Source: Acestrorhynchus altus (Eukaryota > Chordata > Actinopteri > Characiformes > Acestrorhynchidae). Taken from it: a DNA stretch of 64,000 nucleotides. The notes under the pieces were generated by a model. The model searched no databases. It saw only the letters and a program-made list of their open reading frames with translations, and was not told where the DNA came from. The DNA lies in NCBI GenBank assembly GCA_034509495.1, contig CM067524.1:1934774-1998773 (forward strand), in the 5' to 3' direction. How positions within the stretch are numbered: position 1 is the stretch's first letter; each line of letters starts with the position of its first letter. The position numbers and the translations under genes were made by a program. Positions 13,587-24,480 of the stretch are shown here, piece after piece.

Positions 13587-14171
13587 AGTGTATTCCAGCG
13601 TCTCTGAACCCAGCTGAGTTCTGTAACTGTTGTTGATCTCTGAAGAGCTGCAGTGTAGACTAGAAGCTATGCTCAATGCCATCATCACTCTGCACAGAGA
13701 AAGCCTGCAGAAAAACACACAGCTCATCACACATGGCCTGCTGACCTCACTACACACCTGCCTGCACAACGACATGGTATACACACAATAAATACACACA
13801 CACACACACACATCTGGAATGGACAGTGACATTGCTGGTGGACAGGCCACTCATAAAAGAAGCACATATATCTGAAGGTCCACACACTGTGATAGAACCA
13901 GGCCACCTTCTTCCATCGCTTCCAGCTGTGAGGCCATGAGCCTCGCTGCTTTGGAGAAGTTTCTACGGTAATTCAGATTAACAGAGATGTCGAACGGTGA
14001 GCTCCGTCTGCAGCACTGTTACCACAGCAACACAATTAACTCTGTTTATGAGTGGTCATAATGTTCTGGCTCATTCATGTGTATTTGAAGTATATATTTG
14101 AGATTTCTTCAAATGTTTAAACACACACTTCACTCCTGCAGTCACTGTCACACTGTGGTATTGTATTGAAT

Positions 14172-14241
<70 letters not shown>

Positions 14242-14374
14242 TGTGCAGTCAGATGAGTGAGGTGCGTTTCAGGAGGAGCTGTTGAAGGTTCTTGGTGTGT
14301 GTAAATCCACACAACTATGAACTGACTGTGGAACTGCTCAGCCTGCTGGCAGACAAACACCTGAGACTGCAGTA

Positions 14375-14445
<71 letters not shown>

Positions 14446-14645
14446 CTCTCTCTCTCTCTCGCTCATCTCTCTCTGTGTCTCTCTTTGTGTCTCTGTCTTC
14501 TCTGTCTATGTGTCTCTGTCTCTCTCTGTCTTGCTCTCTCTCTCTCTGCCCCCTCTCTCTGTCTCTGTCTCTCTCTCTCTCGCTCTCTGTCTTCATCTCT
14601 CTGTCTCTCTCTGTCGCTTCTCTGTCTGTCTCTCTGTCTGTCGTT

Positions 14646-14680
<35 letters not shown>

Positions 14681-16846
14681 ATTCCAGTTAAAAAACAATA
14701 TACTAGCTGTGTTTCAAAGCCTTGGGCAGGTGCTCAGTAGGACGAGTCCTCTGTAGGCCTGATCTTCAGTAGAACTGGTGGTCGGTGTGGTGCAACAGAT
14801 ACCAGCACCAGTGAGCCACCACATTCGTGGGAAGATCAAGCCATTCTAGTCTGGGCTAACTATGCTGCACTACACCAGTAAGAGTACTCGGGCAAATCCC
14901 TGGATAAGAGCGTCAGATAAATGCCTGGTCCTCAGAAAGATGGTCCTATGAAGACTCCTTGGTAGCATATTGGTTGGAACCGTCTAATGATGCCACCAGA
15001 AAGGTTTCAGCTCTTGCAGTTGAACATTTTTTAAACGAACTCTGCTCTGGAGGCTTCGTTTGCTGCCATTTTGCTTCACTTGAGAGACAAAAAGCAGCCC
15101 GTCTTGGATTTGGGACGCAGCTTACGTATATATTTGTCTCATATGCATAAATTTAGTTTATGAAGTTTATAGTTTATAGTTTAGTTTTATCTCTCTCTCT
15201 CTGCAGGGGTCAGGCTGTGTGTCTGCTGCAGGTTCTGGGAGTGGACGGTGCTCAGCAGTGGCTTCCTCCTCAGCTGGAGTCGTGGGACTCTGAGGCTCGA
15301 AAGCAGCCGGACCCTCAGGATGCGCTGCGCGAGGCGGCCAGCCAGTGGCTCAACAGCTGGACTGACCAGTACAGGGTGAGAAAAACTGCTAGAGTATGTA
15401 CAGACTAGGTGGCTCTGAGTTAAAGTTCCACACATCTGGAGAAACATCTACCTTCCACCATCCTATGTTCACACTGCAGGAAAAGTGGCCCAAATCCGAT
15501 GTTCTCGCCATATCGTTTCTTTATTTAGGCTCCTTTAATTCTGATGCTCCTTAATTTGAGATGTTTCTTCACCGTAGTTTCCAGAAGGCTCTACTCTTCT
15601 GAGTGTCACCCTCCACACAAATGACCTATGCTCTTTCATTTTTGTAGCGAGATGGTTTAAGATATTTACCAGTCCAGCTCCAGTATGGTTGAGCCTACGC
15701 TCTGACCTCAGCGTTCTAAACTGGGATATGCAGAGGTTTATTGGGACACTGGTCAACCTGACATTTGAAACAAGAAACGAGAGAACCAGCAAAGAGAAAA
15801 CGAACTCGAACAATAAAAGCAGGAATTCAAGCAGATCATCTCGAATAGATGTCTTTAAATCTCTTCGTCTGGTTTTGTTACTCATCCTTCCTTTGGTCTA
15901 CATGCTGTTCTCATTTAGGAGTCTAGTCCCAGTAATCTGTGGTTCTTCTGTGTATGTTCTTAGAGGTTCTCCTTTTGGAGCTTCCCCTTCATCTCAGTGG
16001 TTCTTCTGTATGTTCCTGGAGAATGTCTCCTTTTGAAACTTGGATCTTCTTCACTAGAGAGTTTCTTCTTTTGAGTCTAGGTTTATGTCAGTGGTTCTTC
16101 TAAATGTTCTGAATAGTTTCTCCCAAGGCCTTGGTTCTTCCCCAGTAGTTTTTCCTTGTGCTCTTATGGACTTTGCCTGACTGTGTTCCTCTGCATTTGT
16201 TTTGACGAGCTGCTCTGGCAGAGCATTTTTTTGGTTGAACCTAAAACCGAACAACATGAAACATCTGACCAAAGGCATAAAAATAAATACATACAAAACT
16301 GTTTCAGAGGCCTTCATTAATTTTTTCACCATTGCATTAATTAAAAGAGTTTCTAAATGTATTTTTATCTTTGTTTCTAATTTCAAGTGAACCTGAAGTA
16401 CTAAGTTACTTTTCCCGATGTCCCCTCTATTGACCGTCCAGCAGGACAAAGCCTAAACTACCATTCTTGGATTCTGGATGTGATTTAATGACACCATTAA
16501 AATCATCCCTGTTTAGTTACATTTTCTTTATTTTTGCTGTTTTCAGAGGAATTATTTTGGTCACATATATTCGGTACATTGGCAGTGCAGGACTGGAAGA
16601 GGCCGAGACTAGACTCAGATCTCTGTAAATCTGTTAGTGTCTGTTTCAGATCCCAGACCTGTGTGTTGTGTTTCCCAGATGCACAAGCGGCTTCCTCGGC
16701 GCTCTGGTGTGGCCTCACCTGTCGAGGTCCTGCGCTATTTCTGCTGGCTGCAGAGGGCGGGGCAGGCGCAACCCAATAAAAACCCTCCAGCAGGCAGGAG
16801 AGACACGGTGCTGCTCGATCCACAGGCCTACAGGTGCACACACACT

Positions 16847-16905
<59 letters not shown>

Positions 16906-18642
16906 CACTCTCATACTGAACACTTCTTCTTCGTGCTGTTAGAGAGGTTCTCCCTTCAGTCTTAGTTGATTTCAGTTCTTCTGTCTTTTAAAGTTCATCG
17001 ATGACTTCTCGGTTCTTCCCTAGTGGTTTCTTTTCTATCATCTTAGAGAGTTTCTCCTTTGAGTCAAAGGTTCTTCATGCTATCAAAGTTTTGGCTTGCT
17101 TCTGTGTTTTCTTTGTATCTTGATAATTTCTTGTTTGAGACTTGGTTCCTCTCAGTGGTTCTTCCCCATTTGAGTCTTGGCTCCTCCAAATTTTAGAGCA
17201 GTTCTCCCCTTGAGTAGCTCTTCCTCTTGTTCTTACAGAGGTTCTGCTGTTCTTCCTCATTTTACAGCAGTTCTCTCTTAATCTTGGGTTTACAGTGGTT
17301 CTTCATTATGTTCTTGGACAGGTTCTCCAGTTGAGTCTTGGTTCCTCTTTGTGGCTCTTCCTTCTCTTTTTGCATCTTTGGAAAAGGTTCTTAGAGAAGT
17401 TCCTCTTTATGTCTCACTCGATGCTCTTAAAGCATTTCTTGGAGAGGTTCTCCTTTTGGATCCTTGTTCTTCTCTGTGGTTCTTCCAAATACTTTCAGAA
17501 ATTATAGTATTTTAAAGTTTTCTTGACTAACTGTTTTAAATGTTCATTAGCTGCTGTGGAACAACATTTTTTTGAAGTGTTGTCCATAATGACAGGTTTA
17601 CCAAATTGAGAAAGAGACACTCTATGTCCTGTGGTTGGGGTTGAACCATCAACACTGCAGGGTTTGAAATTCAAGCTGTACCTATGTTTGCCTCTTTCAG
17701 GTGGAGCGCGGTGCAGCGCCTGGGAGAGACATACAGCATGTCCCGGAAACGGGAACCACGGAGTGAGTGTTTTCATGCTTCTGTTGTGTTTCTGAAGAAT
17801 TACGCTAGTTGTGGACCGGCTATGATTGTAATTCTCAATCACTATTGTAAGTCGTGAGCGATATGGAGTTCACTTCCTTCTCATTTCCTTTAGCACTGGT
17901 CCCTGAAACTGGATTTGGGTTCTAACCCCCATCTGACTCTAGCAGAACATTCTGGCTCCATATATGGTATATTTAATGTTCTGCTAAATGTTTTGGTAGA
18001 GAACTGGCTGTCTTCTTCAACCAATCGGCAGAGGTGTTAGTGACCCCATCTGGAAGCACCTCTACCCTGTTTTATTAAGAGTTTGCCTGCCACATCACAC
18101 CTGATTCACCAATGAGCCCATTAACAAGCCTCCAGAGTTGCAGGTGTAAGCAGCTTAAACGCTGAGGCAGGGTGCCTCCAGGACCAGACCAGTATGCATA
18201 CACCCATGGATGCTCAGTTCTCGTCCAGAGAATTCAGCAATGAGAAGATAGTGGACAGTGGTTCCACACATAGTTCTGAGGAGCCAGTGCACTGTTTCAG
18301 AAGCTCCACCTACTGGTTATTATATTTGGACATTCTTTGATCCAGTTGTGTTTGTTCAGCCTCAGAGGCAGAGCTGCCTCCAGAACTGCATTGCGTAGTG
18401 CTTTTGCACACAAGCTCAAACTAACCCTGAGCTCCCATATGCTAACCCTTGTGACTGCCTCTTGTTTGCCACCCCTTCCAGCCAGGCCTGTGTTGACGGG
18501 TTTCACTCGAGGCTGCATCTTCCTCTCTTCCTCTTGATCACCCTCTCCATACCCCTTCTCTCTGGACTCACACTGCCTGAAGGAGCTTTTCCCACAACGC
18601 TACTTCATACTAGAGCGTTCCTACGTCAGCTACTACAGATAA
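5400..18642 (+). CDS. wdr97: wdr97, WD repeat-containing protein 97 (disrupted in five places)
   Basis: Twenty-two GT-AG exons: 5400-5732, 6613-6863, 7723-7854, 8134-8818, 8914-9046, 9106-9260, 9425-9661, 9787-9877, 10030-10162, 10435-10508, 10648-10711, 10938-11096, 11209-11355, 11781-11918, 12383-12526, 12910-13146, 13589-13776, 14249-14371, 15207-15375, 16679-16833, 17701-17762, 18482-18642. The first half is a WD40 propeller region (VVTASEDVTVRVWGPDW; LLSSSLDGTLRSWSLQTGD; SVLVWRVFPYAQE; FVSCSQDGTVRIWDEENRL). The second half has a proline-rich segment (exon 12910), a helical block and an end reading LKELFPQRYFILERSYVSYY, all in the order known for WDR97/KIAA1875. Apparent lesions: a +1 shift near 8963, a 1-base loss near 13630, in-frame TGA at 14258, a +1 shift near 14305, and in-frame TGA at 18535, 35 codons before the final TAA. 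The role is poorly known; a ciliary or flagellar role is inference. The N terminus is unresolved. Confidence 0.85.
5812..6270. repeat. Degenerate tandem repeat (about 20-22 bp)
   Basis: Loose tandem iterations of 'accatagcaaccacctagcaac' filling wdr97 intron 1. The copies are strongly diverged. Confidence 0.8.
7944..8075 (-). repeat. Element family 1 fragment in wdr97 intron
   Basis: Carries the blocks 'gaatgcattcagctac', 'ctgctgacacagatgtgcaaatg', 'cttgtctagtccctgtagagatg' and 'ctctctggagcagataaac' just upstream of the exon at 8134. Confidence 0.7.
9047..10937. repeat. Cluster of GT/CA/GA microsatellites filling wdr97 introns
   Basis: Almost every intron between 9047 and 10937 is a simple repeat. 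(GT)n lies at about 9047-9098, 9730-9783, 9888-9902, 9966-10024 and 10878-10924. (CA)n lies at 9262-9306, 10166-10202, 10512-10568 and 10612-10630. (GA)n lies at 10726-10840. Also present are (TA)n at 9902-9920 and (CTCC)n near 10390-10415. The intervening short exons stay in frame with wdr97. Confidence 0.9.
11957..12342 (-). repeat. Element family 1 copy in wdr97 intron
   Basis: Runs from 'tgtatgtccaaatgtttgtggac' to GGTGTCCCAATACTTTGTCC, with the family's internal blocks in the same order as the copy at 3855. Confidence 0.75.
13325..13500. repeat. Element family 2 with long hairpin
   Basis: The segment 13327-13370 (tcaatgatcaggaccgcaca...) is repeated in inverted orientation at about 13395-13440 (tgtggggtcctgatcattga), separated by a short AT spacer. 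After it comes the family-2 text 'aggaggagaataaagtctgcagagaaacag'. Related copies are at 24325, 29330, 41330 and 59385. It lies in a wdr97 intron. Confidence 0.7.
13529..13587. repeat. (GT)n microsatellite ending at a wdr97 acceptor
   Basis: About 28 GT units run directly into 'tacag', the acceptor of the exon at 13589. Confidence 0.9.
14175..14248. repeat. (GT)n microsatellite ending at a wdr97 acceptor
   Basis: About 33 GT units run into 'ctgtgcag', the acceptor of the exon at 14249. Confidence 0.9.
14378..14687. repeat. (CT)n-rich low-complexity tract
   Basis: About 300 bp of imperfect CT/CTGT repeats directly after the wdr97 exon ending at 14371. The long open frames it creates on both strands are compositional, not genes. 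Confidence 0.9.
14780..14930 (+). repeat. SINE tail-like repeat
   Basis: Contains 'gtgcaacagataccagcacc...ctggataagagcgtcagataaatgcc', close to the 3' part of tRNA-derived fish SINEs (usual form 'ctggataagagcgtctgctaaatgcc'). Confidence 0.6.
15900..17500. repeat. Degenerate 'ggttcttcc...gagaggttctcc' tandem text in wdr97 introns
   Basis: Loose 45-60 bp iterations of 'ggttcttctctgtggttctt', 'gttcttagagaggttctcc' and 'ttttgagtcttggttcc' occupy 15900-16170 and 16930-17500, interrupted by the exon 16679-16833. Likely an old, diverged minisatellite. Confidence 0.6.
16843..16901. repeat. (CA)n microsatellite
   Basis: CA run just after the donor of the wdr97 exon ending at 16833. Confidence 0.9.
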
Positions 18643-18662
18643 ACCCCTGCAGCGTTTTCCTG

Positions 18663-18668
18663 AATAAA
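18663..18668 (+). terminator. wdr97: Candidate polyadenylation signal of wdr97
   Basis: AATAAA 21 bp after the final in-frame TAA (18640-18642) of wdr97. Confidence 0.5.
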
Positions 18669-18914
18669 GCAGATTGGTCTCCTCAACGGTGTTGTTCCAT
18701 CTGTAAGATTGAAAGAGCTGGAAATGTGGAAGCTCAGGAAGGGGAACATTCTGTCACTAGGTTTACTTTGTAGACACCAAAAGGGTTCATTTGACTCTCG
18801 ATAAGCACTGAGACTTCTGATTTACGAAAACGAACAAAATCACCCAAAACAAACCTGCAAGCTTTGTCAAACGGGATTAGTTCGATATCATAGTTCAAAC
18901 ATAAATAAACGTAA

Positions 18915-19125
18915 GTGTGCATATAGTGCACTAGATTTGTCCTCTGCATTTACCCCATCCACACACAAAACACCCGAGTTCACACACTGGGGGGCAGTTG
19001 GACAAGTACACCACACTACACCAGCAGTGCTGAGCTCCTGAATGACTCCTAACTCTTTGTTTCCCAAACGAGCCCACCACCGTGAACTTGACAACCCAGA
19101 TGATCCCAGATGTTCACCCCCTTCT
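18915..19125 (-). repeat. SINE/LINE-tail-like dispersed repeat
   Basis: Text 'gtcctctgcatttaccccatccacacac...cacactggggggcagttg' matches a widespread fish element tail. It has no coding potential. Confidence 0.55.
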
Positions 19126-20299
19126 GGGCACATCCATATGTGGGGCCCTTGGACACTTTCTGGTTCCCAGCTGAGGTACTCATACATGTGCTGCATGAAC
19201 ATATCTGGGAAGGCAGTAAGAAGTTAGATCAGGATTAGGATTGGATCTCTGAGAAAGCAGATCTTCAGGAGCAGAGTTGGAGCCCACTGTGCTGCATGAG
19301 GATGACTGGCCTATAAATACTTGCAGGGCGTGCGGTGGGATCCATAGATTGAGAAGAGGTGGTCTAGTGCAGTGAACATCTTTTTGGATGTGTGGAAAAC
19401 GAGTGACAAAGCAGATGTTGGGCACAATTGGCCAAAGACCAGTGTGAAGGAAGGTGGATGGACGCGTCTCATACAGGTCTACCAGCAGTAGCAGAAATCC
19501 CACTCTTTCAGGCAATCATAGTCTTCGAACCAGAGGCCCTCTGCACTGGACCACCCTCTTAATCTAGAATGCCACACCCCCTGCAGGTATCTGCAGGGTG
19601 ATCATCCTTACAGCACCATCTAGAGGAGCCATGTCTGTAAGTATAGTCAGTGTTTAAAGAACACCACCAACGCTCTTTAGCACCACCCTCATTTCTCCAT
19701 GTTTCGCGGCGGTTCCAGAAGAGTAGCTGACCATACCATTGGTCGTGACTAACAGAAAAACACTGCTACCAGGGCTTCAGTGCAGGGGCTACAGTCATCA
19801 TCCAGAATACAGATATGGAAAAAGGGTTGTGGACGCACTGGACTTCTTGGTTTAACTCATTTGTAAATCCATCACAATCAGACAGCAGAAATCATACACC
19901 GGTAAATTTAATGCCAGTAAATCAACACATTTTGGATGTATTTGGATCAGTTACCTGGATCAAACATTAGATATTATACGTTTACATCACTCAATAAGAC
20001 AGTAAAGCTCTGTGTGAAGATCTTCGGTCCTTGTGCTAATGGACATTCGGTCAGCGAGATGGTACAAACAATTCATTTCATGGAGATTGTCACATCTTCA
20101 CCATCTTCCTACAGACAAGGCACAACAAAAATCAGTCTGAATTTATTGTGGTTGAACATGGTTTCAGTTTCTTCATGTTCCTTAAAGAGCTGGTTTATGA
20201 AAAGTAAAGTTCACACAGTCTCCACTCCCCCCAGTGTAGTCATTACATTCTGAGGTGTCTGGCGTCCTGATTCTCTTTAGTTCATCACTGCAGCTCTGA

Positions 20300-20620
20300 G
20301 GCCAACACTGCTGACTGCCGAGAACGAGCCGGTTGACCAGCACAACCACAGAACGAAAAGCAGACCAGCACAACCAGAACGAAGTTGGTGGACCAGCACA
20401 ACCGCCAGAACGAAGTTGGTGACCAGCACAAACTGCCGGTGAACTAGCTGGTGGACCAGCACGACCGTCCAGTACGACAGAGCTGGTGGACCAGCACAAC
20501 CGTCGAGAACGAGTTGGTGGACCAGCACAACCGTCCAGAACGAGTTGGTGGACCAGCCATGACAATCAAGACCAATTTGGTCGACCAGCACAACCATTAA
20601 ATCAAGTTGATCAATCAGCA
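20300..20620. repeat. 31-bp minisatellite
   Basis: About ten diverged copies of 'ggtggaccagcacaaccgtc' + 'cagaacgagtt' (31 bp). Similar 'gaccagcatgaccaagctgg' text recurs at 26030-26200, 10 bases per half unit. Confidence 0.85.
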
Positions 20621-21117
20621 TGATCAGCATTACCAACATCAAATGTTCCACACATGCTGGCCTATGTGTTAATGAGCTGTTTACAGTATAGAGCGTCTTC
20701 ACCTTTGACCATCAAAGACCAGTTTAGACCATCAATTAACAGCAGCTGGTCTTGAGCTGGATTTTTGGGTTCTTGAGTTTTGGCTGCCTGTTAGATTTGA
20801 AGCTGCAGTGATGAAGTAACGTGTCTTGATCAAATCTCAGACATGTGACAAATTAATGCTTTAAGAACCAAAGAATTATAGAAAGCATAGAACAAATGAA
20901 CAGGATCACAGGGTATGAACAGTAAAACAGCTTGTTGGTCAACACCACCCTGCACCACCTTCACCAATTTCTGCATTCCAAACACATTCCTTTAACTCAG
21001 CACCTGATAACGCTCCTCTCGGCTTTCGCTGAAGTGTAGCTCAACCACAAACAGCTGTAAACATCCCGGCAGGAACAGGTGAACAACTAGGACACGTCAA
21101 CAGTCAACATACATTCG

Positions 21118-21345
21118 CTACATGGACAAAAGTATTGGGACACACTCAGTCATTGTTTCTTCTGAAATCAAGGGAATTGAAACATGCTGATCTGCTTTTG
21201 TCGGACTGTCTCTACTGTCCAGGGACGGTTTTCTAAAACGTTCTGGAGCATTGCTGTGAGGATATGATGGCATTCAAAGTACTGGATGGAGCTTTGCACC
21301 CCTCAGTGAATGAAAAGGTGTCCCGATACTTATGTCAATACAGTG
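21118..21345. repeat. Short family 1 element with both terminal inverted repeats
   Basis: Left end GGACAAAAGTATTGGGACAC and right end 'ggtgtcccgatacttatgtc' are inverted copies of each other. The segment between is about 190 bp, so this is an internally deleted element with both termini kept. It is the best evidence in the window that family 1 is a terminal-inverted-repeat DNA element. Confidence 0.75.
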
Positions 21346-22420
21346 TGTGTCTTGGCTGCTACAGTTGGGGTAAGAAGGGTCTGCGTTAGAGAAGTGCACT
21401 TACTGCCGAAAGAGAAGAAGTAATAAAAACCGCAAACAGCTAAAAATCATCCCCCAGTTCCAGTCTTGGACCAGCATGGTTTTTTTTTCACTCACTGGTC
21501 TCAGACAACGACCCACATTCATCATCTCAGAGTTCGCGTCTCCCAACAGCCAGGATCAGCGTTCTCTCTTATTTAGGAAAACCTTTTCTGAAGCGAGCAG
21601 ATCCTACGTCAGCGTGCTCTTCAGAGAAGCTGTGAATATAGACCCTGCTTATGTTCTTCTGTCCCTGTTCTATCACACACTGGAAAAAGCAGTCAATACC
21701 AGTTTGATGTGAAATTCTGATCAGTTACGCTGGCAGATAAAATTTAATACAATAGTTTGGGTTAAACGGTGGTTTCACTGACTGACGACAGCTTTGATAA
21801 CACAAATATTACAGTCCTGAGGATTTTACGATTCTTTGGTTCGGCTCTGGGTTCGGTTTCTCTCTTGCTAGCTTTTCTTCATTAGAAGGTGTTGCTTTGG
21901 GTTTATAATGTCATGACTGTGTGGAAGGTCAGGTTTAGGTTTTTGGAACTAGAACGGTGTTATGTTTTGAATACGACTCATATTCACATGATCAATCAGT
22001 CAGGGCTCAAGAGGAACCTATTACCCTGAAAAGTAGCTGATAATTGGTGTATAAGTAGTGATATTTTTACAGATATAATCACCGTCTGATATATTAAATC
22101 AGGGACAAAGTAACTACTATTATCCGGGACACGATAATCTTACTGATACCGAGTATCGGTTGATATTATCGACCAACCAGTAGCTCAAAACTGTTGGAGT
22201 AGCCGAGAGCCAAGACCGAGTTGTTGGACCAGCACGACCACAAAGATACTGATAATCACTAATAATTAATATCGTTGACATGCCCACCAAGTGATACATC
22301 GTCAGGAATACAGTAGTGACTGGGCGATCATCAGCCTATATAATTACAGGCCAATAACACGGACAGTCCGGCCTAAAGGAAAGCTGGTGATTCGATTCAC
22401 TTCCACATAAATCAAACATA

Positions 22421-22426
22421 TTTATT
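22421..22426 (-). terminator. lrrc14: Candidate polyadenylation signal of lrrc14
   Basis: TTTATT on the plus strand (AATAAA on minus), about 330 bp beyond the lrrc14 stop codon. Confidence 0.4.
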
Positions 22427-22570
22427 TGCAAAATTATTGCCAAAAGTAAGTCACTGAACAATAAAAACAACTAATGATATATTTCATTCATGTGGAAATG
22501 GTGTGTGTGTTTTAACAGAGTAAATTCAGGAATAATCCTCAACTCTGGAAGAGGTTCGGGAAGTTCCCTT

Positions 22571-22640
22571 AATACACAATAATAATAATAATAATAACAA
22601 TAATATAATAATAATACACATAATAATAATAATAATAAAC
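22571..22640. repeat. (AAT)n microsatellite
   Basis: Imperfect ataataata run in the presumed 3' UTR of lrrc14. Confidence 0.85.
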
Positions 22641-24324
22641 AGAAAAATAAAGCTCCTGGATGCCGCTGGATTAACGCTCACTCAATCCCACACACATTAG
22701 TCCTCCACCGCCAGATCAGTGCTATATTGAAGTAAATCCGAGGTCATCAGAAGGTCAGTGTTGTCGGCCCTTTGCCATCAGAATCTCCTCCAGCTGCGTC
22801 AGTGTCACCTCCCTGACCTCCGACCCTTCCATCAGTGGCCAGTCCAGCAGCTGGGCACTGGAGGGCATGGGGTGCAGCCCCGGCTCGTACTCCTCCAGCG
22901 GGGAGGGGTACAGGAGCAGGTGGCGAGGGAATCCCCACAGCCGTCCAGGCTAACGACACCAGACCTGCCCGGGTCAGGGGGTTCAGGGCCAACCTGAGGG
23001 TCCGGAGGGTCCTGCAGCGTGACAGAGAGGGCAGCAGTGCCCCAAGCAGGCTGTCGGAGAGACCACACCCACACAGAGAAAGCTGAGCCAGTCAGAGTTC
23101 GGCCTGAGATAAGAGCCTTCGTAGCGACGGCACGGATGAGACGTCCAGCCTGTTCTCACTCAGGTCCAGCTCTCTGAGGGACGAGGCGTGCGGGCTGCAG
23201 GAAAGGTAAGCCAGGTCCGTGGGAGTTAAGCTGAGGTATGGCAGCTCTAGCACCTCCAGTGGCTGAGAGAGGGAACTGCAAAGAGAGAGAGCGAGAGAGA
23301 CAGAGAGACAAAGGTTTGTGGACACATTTCAGGGGTGATCATTTCCCTTTGCTGCAGTAAATGCCTGCTTTTCTGGGAAGGCTTTATAATAGACCATTAC
23401 TGTGAACATTGCTGTGAGGGGTTTGACTGCATTTAGGCATGAAGCTCCAACCTGCCTGGCTAGGAAGGTGTCTGGATACTTTCCAACATCAAATAATCTG
23501 ACAGTTAGGTTCATAATATAGTTCTAACACAGTTTCCATACCTGAGCAGCAGACGCAGGTGTCCTGGCAGCCTCAGTGCAGTCAGACTGAGCCTGCGCAG
23601 CCTCTTCAGAGTGCCAAGTCCACTGAACATCTCCTGAAGTGCCTCCTGCTGGCCCGGCTGAGTGCGCTGCAGGTCCAGGTTACAGTAGTGCAGCCTGAGG
23701 GAGCGGAGGTGAGGGAATGGCTCCAACAGTGGCAGCAGTAGGGCCAGGCCAGGCACGCCCAGGCTGGAGTAGCGGATATCCAGTCCCAGGAGGCCATCTC
23801 TGGGCAGAAGTTCTAGCAGAGAAGCCACAGAAGGTGCTGGAAGCTCCTCGACACGCAGGTATCGCACTAAAGCCGCAGTGGTCCAGGGAGGCTCAGAGCC
23901 CCCCGGACCCTCTCCCATGAGCGGGCGTTTATGAACAGGTCGGATCTGACGCGAACCACAACTGACTGGTTCCAGTCTGGGCTGGAGGAGCTGGAGCTAT
24001 TCTGCTCGGGTTCGTATTTTCTCTGAAGCTCCATCCTCCTTCTCACACCCCGGAGGGTCTCCTCCTCTGGTCGCACTCTCGCCCGGATCATGTTCTGAAA
24101 GTCCAACAGTTGGAAGTTTCTATACTTCTGCCAAACATTTTGCTAAAACATCAGATGTTTTAACTCAAACATCTCAAACATTTTAGCTCACACAAGTAGA
24201 GAAGGAACCAACCCAAATAAATGAGACCCAAATATTACACTAATCATATATTGAAGAAAATGATCCAATATTTTAGTCCATTCCTCCGTGCAACCAGCAG
24301 TGTTTAAACATTCCAGCAGCACTG

Positions 24325-24480
24325 AGAATGACCCACCACCCACATAATAGCAGCTCCTAGCTAGGAGGAGAATAAAGTCTGCAGAGAAACAGATGAACCC
24401 ATAGTCTGGAATTATAGAACCACAAAGAGCTCCTGTGTGATCAGAGGAGCTGATAGAGTGGACAGTATTTTTTTTATCTG
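24325..24480 (+). repeat. Element family 2 copy in lrrc14 intron
   Basis: Contains 'gcactgagaatgaccc', 'gagaataaagtctgcagaga', 'aattatagaaccacaaag' and 'gagctgatagagtggacag', the conserved blocks of family 2. Confidence 0.75.

Larger units (their letters stand above)
19126..22420. other. Intergenic spacer between convergent wdr97 and lrrc14
   Basis: No exon can be supported. It holds a minisatellite (20300-20620) and a family-1 element (21118-21345). An open frame at 21476-21712 (79 codons) has no splice context or recognisable similarity and is left unassigned. Confidence 0.5.

Noticed and set aside
14315..14756. 127-codon and smaller open frames (RERERE / SLSLSL)
   Set aside because: Low-complexity CT/GA tract, no gene signals.
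14258..18537. In-frame TGA codons of wdr97 as selenocysteine codons
   Set aside because: WDR97 is not a selenoprotein family, and simple nonsense change explains the codons.
20182..20702. Open frames of 127 and 141 codons on the minus strand (WSTSLV-type repeats)
   Set aside because: Products of the 31-bp minisatellite. No splice context.
21476..21712. 79-codon open frame between wdr97 and lrrc14
   Set aside because: Starts in a poly-T context, has no splice sites in phase and no family similarity I recognise. Too short to support.
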